A stretch of 64,000 bases of DNA from Platycnemis pennipes. Taxonomy: Eukaryota; Arthropoda; Insecta; Odonata; Platycnemididae. This document shows positions 26,901 through 35,900 of the stretch, one piece after another. A program made the position numbers and the translations under genes. Within the stretch, counting starts at the first letter, position 1. Every line of letters starts with the position of its first letter. The stretch spans positions 34,357,773 through 34,421,772 of the forward strand of contig OW121850.1 in NCBI GenBank assembly GCA_933228895.1. Direction: 5' to 3'. The notes below the pieces were generated by a model, which worked only from the letters and a program-made list of their open reading frames with translations, was not told where the DNA came from and did not search any database.

Positions 26901-29900
26901 TCCGTCGACCGGTAGAGTTACCAGAGTCGGCGCCTATCCAACCAGCCATTTTTTTGTTCAGTGTCTCCTCTACGCTTTAATTCTTTGCGCAGAGGTGATG
27001 AGGCAATAACGACCCTTCCCTCTCAGCCCCTCCGTCCGCGGAGTTTTCGTACCATAGCTGACCACTAGATGCAATGTTGCCATTTCAACACACGATTGGA
27101 CCAAACTGTTTGGCAGACTCCACATTATACCATGTGGCAACGTGGAATTCGCGGAAATGCGCTCGCTACGATTTTCTAACAAGAACCGAGCCGGTCTGGC
27201 CAGCCTGGCCCTAGTGGGGTTCGTAGCTGCAGGAGAACGTGTCCGTGGTCCAAGTCATGCATGGACTTCATTTTTCGGGGTAGCCGCGTTGATTGGTTGT
27301 TGTGACAACAGTTTAGCCGTAAGAACTGCAACAAATAGGAGGTGGTCTCAGCAGGTAGCTTGGCTTACACGTGTTAATGTCTAAATGTGGTAATTTGAAA
27401 GTAATATACGTTTGTGCCTACTACAGACCACCCCATTCCGATGTACACTCAGTATTAGAACTCGAGAAACAGATCAGGCACATTAATTCTCATACCAACG
27501 AACGACAGATTATTGAAAGGTGGAGATTTCAATACAACATCAATAGATTGGAAAACATGTAGTCATTAGTCTGGGGGTAGGGACAAAGAAATCTGCTCGT
27601 CATTTTTTAACCTGTTCGCTTAATACGCAGTACATCAAATAGTAAATTTGCATAATAGAAGGGAGAATGTTCTCGATTTACTTGCCTCAAACATCCATGA
27701 AAAAATTTTAAAGTTAAAAATGTGGATGGAATAAGAGACCACAAGGTAGTACACGTTAAATTATCCCTCAATACTGACAAAAATGTAAAATTAAAAAGAA
27801 AGATTTGCCTTTTAAGTAAAGCAGATTTTAACGGATTTAGGCGTGACTTACAGACTTCTTTTGAAAAATTCTAAACATCAGAAAAAATAGTGATACAGAC
27901 ATGGAAAGAGTTCCTCCAAATTACACGGTGAGTGAGTGTAAGAGTGAGAATAGGGAACCAAGGTGGTACAACGCGGAGGTTAAAAAAAATGTTTAAAACG
28001 ACAACGAGTTATCCACGCGAAACTAAGAAAAATGTAGCTAATAGCGATCTAAAAAAATTATCGAACGTTACATATAAAGCAGCCGCAAAAACAGCCCTTA
28101 GAAAAGCGTTAAGTGATTTCCAGAGAAAAGTACTTGGAGAACAACAAGAGGGGAATCCGAAAGAATTTTGATCATATGTTAGGGAAGTACAGGGAACTAA
28201 AATTTCAACGGTTAATTCCTTAAAAGGGTATAGGGGCGAAATATTTAGATAAGGCTAATTTGTTGAATTATTTTTCCAGAGCGTTTTTAATCAATCTAAG
28301 CGTAGTTTGCTCGAAACCATACCAGACCGATTTCAGCAAATAATGCCCCCGATCGATAAATGTATCTTATAGCGGAATCGTTTCCTTACTAAAAAACGTT
28401 AGCCCGAACAAGTCCTCAGGTCCTGATGAAATTCCTGCTCGTGTGTATAAAGAAATAGCTCTCGAAATGGCACCGTATCTCAAAGTAATATTTAACAGAA
28501 CACGCGGTTCCCAAAGACTGGAAGATAGCAAACGTGATCCCAATTTTTAGAAGTGGCGATAGGGAACATCCATCGAATTATAAACCATTATCAATAACGT
28601 CACTGTCGTGCAAAATTATACAGCATATGATAGTTACATCAATAAGGGGACACCTCGATAGCCAGGATTTATTGATAACAAATAAGCATGGGTCCAGAAA
28701 GGGACGATCTTGAGAAAATGAAATAGGTCTTTTTGTTCATGATATTTTAATTTCCGGAGAAGGTAACGTACAGGTAGACGCAGCGTTTTTAAATTTAGAA
28801 AAGGTTTGGCAAGGTTCCCCACTGTAATTTACTCGCGAAGTTAGCATCATACGGGAGACAGTAATATGGTAGGCTGGATAGGAGATTTCCTACATGAACG
28901 CGTTCAAAGGGTGGTATTAGATGGTGTCACCTCAGGCGAAGTAAAAGTTACATCGGGTGTTCCCCAGCGTGATAGGCCCAATTTTATTTCCTCTCTCCGT
29001 AAATGACTTGAATACAGTAGCTAAAAATAGCAAGCTCCGTCTTTTTGCCGATGATGCAGCAGTCATCATTGGTCATCAATCCTCAGATCGGTTTGATGCA
29101 GCTCTCCACTGAGTCCTGTCGGCTAATCTCTTCATATTTACGTATTTCTTCTGATGCAGTAGTGTATAAGGAAATAAGAAATTAAGAGGATAGTCATTCT
29201 TTATATAAGGATTTATATGCGATTGATGATTGGTGTGATAGTTGGCAGCTAGAATTAAATTTGAAGACATGCGCGATAAAGAACTTTGGGAAAAAGAATA
29301 ACTTTCCCCAGAAAAATTATTGCATCAAAGAAAAGAAAATATCTAACGTAGAATTTATTAAATACTTAGGCGTCACCAACATTGAGGACATGCTGTGGGG
29401 GAAACACATCAGGGAAATAACTAGTGTAGCAAACCATATAAAAGTTTTTCGTAAAAAGAGTCCTAGGCAAATGCGATGAGAGAGTACTAGAAGCTATTTT
29501 ACACTTGTCAGGCCTCATTTAGAATATGCCGCTAGTATATGGGATCCGTACGACGAAGGTATGATAAAAGAATTAGAGCGTGTGCAAAGGAGATCCACTA
29601 GATTTGTTAAAGGCCGCTATGATAATTGTATAAGTGTTACGAGTTTAATAGAAGAACTAGGCTGGGAATTACTATCAGAACGCAGGTTGAAATTTAGGTT
29701 AAACCTTTTCAGTAAATTGGAAACCGATTTGTCGAATATTTTAAGTCGATAATTCTTCTTCCCGTTACTCCACCGGATATGCCTTCGTTTTTCCCTTCTT
29801 CGGCAATTGCCATATCGCCAAATGAATCATGCAAAATTTCATCAGCTACTGAATCGTCAATTTTGGACGGGATTTCTTCTAGCGCAAGAAGTTCCTCCTA

Positions 29901-32900
29901 CGTGCGACTCTGTTCCCATTATTTTGAGACGCCTGTTTCGGATAATAGAAATTTGCATACTTACACATGAATATAACACTACATTAAGATAGTGTTTTCA
30001 CAAAAAATGACAATATTTACCTTTTTTCTTCCCTCCGCTTGGCCACAAATTAACCCTTTCTTTTTTTCCTCGCCATCGAAAATGTCAAGCGACTGCCTAC
30101 TTTAATTTTCCGATATCGGTACGCTTCCGATGACATTTCGAGACTTAACAATTAGTCAGTTTGACTATTACTAGACACCCCAAGAGCGACAACCTAAATA
30201 GAGACTCAAGAAACAACCCGTCAGTAAATCAGACACTCCGTCTCAATCGCCTCTGCTTCCCGCCCGCCTTCACTTTCCCTTCCCCCAAGCTCCAACACCT
30301 CAAGGTTACCGTTTTAGGATATAGGGTAGAGGGACCGTGCCACTTTTTGAGTAGTGCAGTAGGCGGAGAATGTGTGAACTGTTTAGTGATTTGCACGATG
30401 CTCCAGGCGTATCCCTGGGCTGGAGTTGGCGAAAAACATAAATTACTTTCAGAATATCTCAACAGCGTGTCTTTTAATAAAAATCAATAATTTTCAAGGA
30501 TCCAACAGACTAAGCTTGAATCTTGTACTCTATAATAACGAAAGATAAAAAATAGCCCCTCTGTCTCCCAATATTTGCAACAAAAAGGTCTATTTTTACA
30601 TCGAGATATATTTTTAACAAGGCTTATTACGTAAAATCTAGGATTATAGAGTAATAGTTTGATACTTTCTCGTTTAATTACTGAAAACCGCATTCCGATA
30701 TCTGGCTTTCTGTTGGAGCAATCTTCCTTGAAAAATAGGTCTGAAAAACAGCTATGTCCCACGGCCCCTTAACGCCCCTGTCAATAGTTCACGTCAACAA
30801 GTAAAAGCTTATCTTCCCAATACAATGTTCCTTCTGACATCAAAGCTCCTATACCCCTTTTCTCCAATACACTATTAGATAGCGGATGGTAGAAATGTGA
30901 AGAAATGTAAAGCCTGCGTAAAGTCAAACCTTGCTTCAAATAGCACGCAGAATAGCAAATTTGGAGATCCGTGGTTCAAGTCCCGCATGAGTCAAGTTTT
31001 TTTCTGTTGTGATCAGGCTTGCTTCTATTTTCACCACCTGCTGGCTGTTCAGGGTTGTGTCACAAAACATGTCGGGAATGTTTCTGTGGGTGAAAAAATA
31101 TGCCGACCGTCTTCCAAACATACTGGAATTATGGCTGAGAGTAGGGTATCGACAAAGTGCTCAACAGCCACTCTTCTCCCTTCTTAGGGTATCTGATTAT
31201 GCAACTCTCTTTTCAAGAGAGGAATGTAAGGAAGCTGGGAAAACCTAGAGACTTCTCCTTTGCAAGAAGCTTGGCCTACGTAGGCCACAACTGTTGATTA
31301 TCAGAAATAAATGGCTTTTGAATAAAGTTCCAGGAGTTCTGACTCGAGCATTACAAAAATATAGAAGATCATATTAGCAGCTGATCTAATTTCATTCCGA
31401 CGTAATACATGAGTAGCTGAAGCAGTGATCAAGTGAAAAAAACAACGGAATATTAATCCTATGACTTTGTGTTCACACCTTCCTCAATTGGTGAGATGAA
31501 CGTCAGATGAATCGGAGAGATTTGGTGACTTAGTGATCTATGATGTAGGCCTTTTGAAGGAATAAGGTTACAAGACATAAAACGCCAACCAGGAAATTGA
31601 ACTATTTTAAGGCCTTATAATGTCTGTGGAAACGCTACGACAATTCAACACATTAATCATTAACCTCGGAAAATCATCCACTTGTCACAGACCTCCACAG
31701 TGACATGGACAAAAATTTAGGTATTTTCGGTGGAGGTAGAGAAAGCGAATGTAATTATCGACAGTGTTACTACTAGAAATGTGGTGAGTAGCACTTAGAA
31801 CTTATCTCGTGCCTCTTCTCCCGATATGTGGCCACAGGGACCTATGCGGCTCGGGCGACTCGTATTCTGGCAGAAATCGTGGAGAAGGCAGTTTCCCCCA
31901 AGCATTTCATTTCAGAAAGGGCAAAAAGGGCAATAATCCTTCGAGGGTAGCGTACCCCCAATAAAAAGCAAGAGCCAGAGCTCTGGGCATTTAAACTCTC
32001 CGCGCCAAGGGACAGTGTTTTCAAATCTCCTTCAACTAGGAACTTAGAAAAAATCAGCCTCCGAAGTGGTAACATTTTACAGTGGATGGGTGTACCATCG
32101 AAAGGCCCATGATTAACATGTAAAAGAAAACAGATATAGCGAGGCCAAGAAGCTCCTGCCATGGTATATGCTCGGTATTACGAGTGATATTTCTTGAAGG
32201 TGATGCAAAGAACAAATTAATGCATGGTATTATCTCTAGTAACATTATTTGTCCACTACACCTTAGAATATAATATGTGCCACCTCTACATTATTTAAAT
32301 TCCAATCAAAACTCACTGATGACCGGCCCTGGCGTACCTTGTGCGCGCCCACACTTTTTAGTTGTTCTTTTGTTAAGCCAAGTCTTTTCTTTCGTTAAGC
32401 TAAGTTAGGAGGGATAGGAGTGGAATGGGCGGAAGATGGACAAGCAGAAAATTATCTAGTCAATCACATGACAGTGGAGGGCGGTGGTGTGGGTAAGGGG
32501 TGGAGATCAGCCCGCCTGACTTTGTCTCCCAGTGCGGGAGTAGTTGATGGATGAGGAGTTGATTTACTCGGTGAGAAATGAAGGCGACGACAAAATTAGT
32601 TCTCTTTCCGAAGAAGAAACAGTGCCTATGCCGACTAGAGCTAAAACGCAGCAGGCTCTTAGAAAAATTAGCACCATTTACCGGGCCAGTGATGCTTCCG
32701 CCGATGACTTAAGCGAATTTAGTGAAGTGGAAGGGTCTGTGCTTTTGGCAACTGCCAGTAGACTGAAGCAGATGATGCTTGAATGGTTTTTCAGCTGGGA
32801 TTAAAAATTGAAAGTACTGTGCTGTTTATGTGAAGTGAGTATGATACTAAAGGTCCAACGCCTGTTTTGTTATGCTTTTTATCATTGTGACGAAGTCATC

Positions 32901-35900
32901 AAATTTTCCAATTTGCCAAAGAATTATTTGTATCCTTAAAATTTTAAGATTCATCCTGCGGGTCAATGCTGTAAATGTCATAGGCGTCATAAGGGTTATA
33001 GCTACAACGGGCAACTTATGATGGCTATGACATTCGAGCGATTCCATAAGCTACCGGCATAAGGCTTATGACGCCTATGACGGATGACGAGTGAACAGTT
33101 GCGCATCGTCATGAAAATCTAGAATTTCATATGTTGGTAGTCCTAAGAAAATGAGAAAAGCCAATGGGAGCCTTCAACAAATTTCATCAGCTGTGACTTG
33201 GAGCAAATTTGTACACAAATAATGAAGATGGAGTCCGTTCAAGAGAGTATAAAAGTCAAATGTTTCGAAAGTAATTATTGCATGTCATGTACTGATGTTA
33301 TTTTAATTCATGGATTCGTATTAATGTGGCTGAATAGTAACTTAAGACGAAAGGGTTTTAGTCAATGATGACAAATCAAATGTAGTGTATAAGAAGTACC
33401 TACTGACGCTCTACAAAATGAATGTAATCTGAAATAGTCCACTAAAATATAATGCTTTCGTGAATGCGTAGTGTTAGAAATACGATTTGATCATGTATAC
33501 GTTCTCTTAGTGGCTCATAGGGCTTGTGTTTTCACAATTTCATCGTACTAGCAGAGGAAATGATTAAGGGTGCATGAATAGAAAAGAAGAGAGCAGAGAA
33601 AATTTTAGGACTATAAGCCTGACGACACATGCATCGAAGATATTGACAAGGATCATCTACAGAAGAATAGAACGAAAAGCAGAGGAGTTCCTGGATGAAG
33701 ATCAATTCGGATTCAGGAAAAGTAAGGGTACAAGAGAAGCAATATTGGCCCTTAGGCTGCTAATAGAGAAGAGAATGGAGAAGAACAAAGCGACCTTCAT
33801 TGCATTTGTGGATTTAGAGAAGGCTTTCGACAACGTGGATTGGAATTCAATGCTTGATATTCTGAAAGGAATTGGAGTTTCCTACAATGATCAAAGAATT
33901 ATCCCCAGTTTGTATAAAAACCAAGTAGCTGTGATTAAATCTGGACCCAGCTGTGAAGAAGCAAGAATAAGGAAAGGAGTGAGACGAGGCTATCCGCTGT
34001 CTCCCGTAATTTTAATGTTTACATCAAGAGAGCCATCAATGAAATCAAGGAGAAGTGTTCTGGAGTGAACATCCACGGAGAAACAATCAGCATGCTACGA
34101 TTCGCTGATGACATAGCTCTCATAGCAGAGACAGAGAAGGAGCTGAATAAGATGCTAACAACCATGGAAAGGACAATGAACAGACATCAGCTGAAGATCA
34201 ATAAGAAGAAAACTAAGATATTGGTGTGCAGCAAAAGAGAAGAGGCCAAAACCAACGTTAAACTAGGAAAACAGAAACTGGAAGAGGTAAAAGAGTTCTG
34301 TTACCTGGGAAGCAGAGTAACCAACGATGGACGAAGCAAGAAAGAAATAGCCAGCAGAATAGCCCAGGCGAAGAGGGCATTCTATCAAAAGAAGAATCTA
34401 CTAACAGCTGGAAATACAAGCTTGGAAGTAAGGAAGCAATTCATTAAAACGTATATCTGGAGCATGTTCCTTTATGGCAGTGAGGCATGGACGATGACAG
34501 CAGCAGAGAAGAAAAGGGTGGAAGAATTCAAAATATGGTGCTATCGACGAATGATGAAGATAAAATGGATCGACCGAGTGACAAACGAAGTCCTAAGAAG
34601 AGTGGGAGAAAAGATAAGTCTACTGAAAACTATAAAAAGAAGACGGGACAACCTAATCGGCCATATCTTAAGACACGATGGCCTGATGAAGACAATCGTC
34701 GAGGGAAAAGTGTGAACATGCTCGATAACAGTGTGGATTACGGACACATTGCTGTGGACAATACCGCTACTGAATTTTGCCAGTAACCAACCATGTCCTT
34801 CTCAAAAACTATGACCAGAAGAACCTAGTTTTGCGGAGCAGGTTAAGGAATGCTTAGCCGATGACAAAAGTGAAGTGGAAAGTGACATTGAAAAAGATTA
34901 TGGTATCAGAAGTGATCATGATACAGATACTGCTGCTAGTGAAGGAGAGAGTACAGATGAGGAAAGAAGTGATGTAGTGAAAGGTTTTCCCAAGCAAAGA
35001 CAATTTTTTTACGGGAGAACTCACTGTAGGTGGTCATTCAGTGCGCCAAAGAGGAAAATTCCTACACCGTTGCATATAATCGTCACTGAAAAACCTGGTT
35101 TGAAGGATTCCATTATATCGTTAGGTAAGGATCTGAGCCTATAGATTATTGGTCTCAGATTTTTGATGAAGGAATGTTACGAATGATATTGACTCAGTTC
35201 AGAAGGAGAATTTCGAATCCTAGACTCCCAAGACAAGTACGATTAAGTATAGGGTAGATTCTCCACCTACTGTTGGAAGACCACCTACAAGAGAAGAAGG
35301 CGACATGTAGACTGTGCCCATCATACAAGAAACAAAAAACCTCTTTCATATGTTTCCGATTCAGGAAGCTAGTGTGTTTAGAATTCATACAGAAAATTCA
35401 CAAAGACTGTGTTCAAACAGAGATGAGAGATAATTTGTGAAAAATGTAATTTTGCTCAGCTGCAGGTTACAACAAAAAAAAGAAATAAATGAGATAATTC
35501 CATTTGTGTATTATTATACAGCATTCCTACTTAAATATATAAGACTATTTTTATATCTGGTAGAATATTAAAATTTAAAGACGCTAATATTAAATTAGTG
35601 ATTTTTTTTCAAATTTTGAACATTGTTCCAAATAATAATTTTTGCTGAAAAATTGGTTGGTATTGGTGTTTTAAAAAATTAATTACAAGTTTAAGACTAA
35701 GTGCTGAGAGGCATGAAATTCAAATTATCCCATAAAAATGACATAGCAACATTTTATTAATATTTAATATATTGCGGTCTCTGAGACCGCACGTCACTGG
35801 CAGTGTGACAAAAAATGCATGTCACTAGTTAAGGGTTAACCCTTAAGAGGCCGCGCAGTATATTGGGATGGGAGAAGTCACGCACCCTCTAAAAGACTGT

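Larger units (their letters stand above)
26837..30772. mobile_element. TTAA-flanked element of 3.9 kb with nested LINE
   Basis: The left edge reads TTAAGGGGCCGTGGGACAT and the right edge is its exact reverse complement (30,754-30,772), so a 15-bp inverted repeat sits inside TTAA duplications. This is piggyBac-type architecture. Most of the interior is a LINE remnant (27,370-29,752). The remaining ~1.5 kb shows no transposase I recognise. Confidence 0.65.

Noticed and set aside
32544..32804. 86-codon acidic ORF as an independent gene
   Set aside because: More likely a leftover N-terminus of a DNA transposon; no domain seen.
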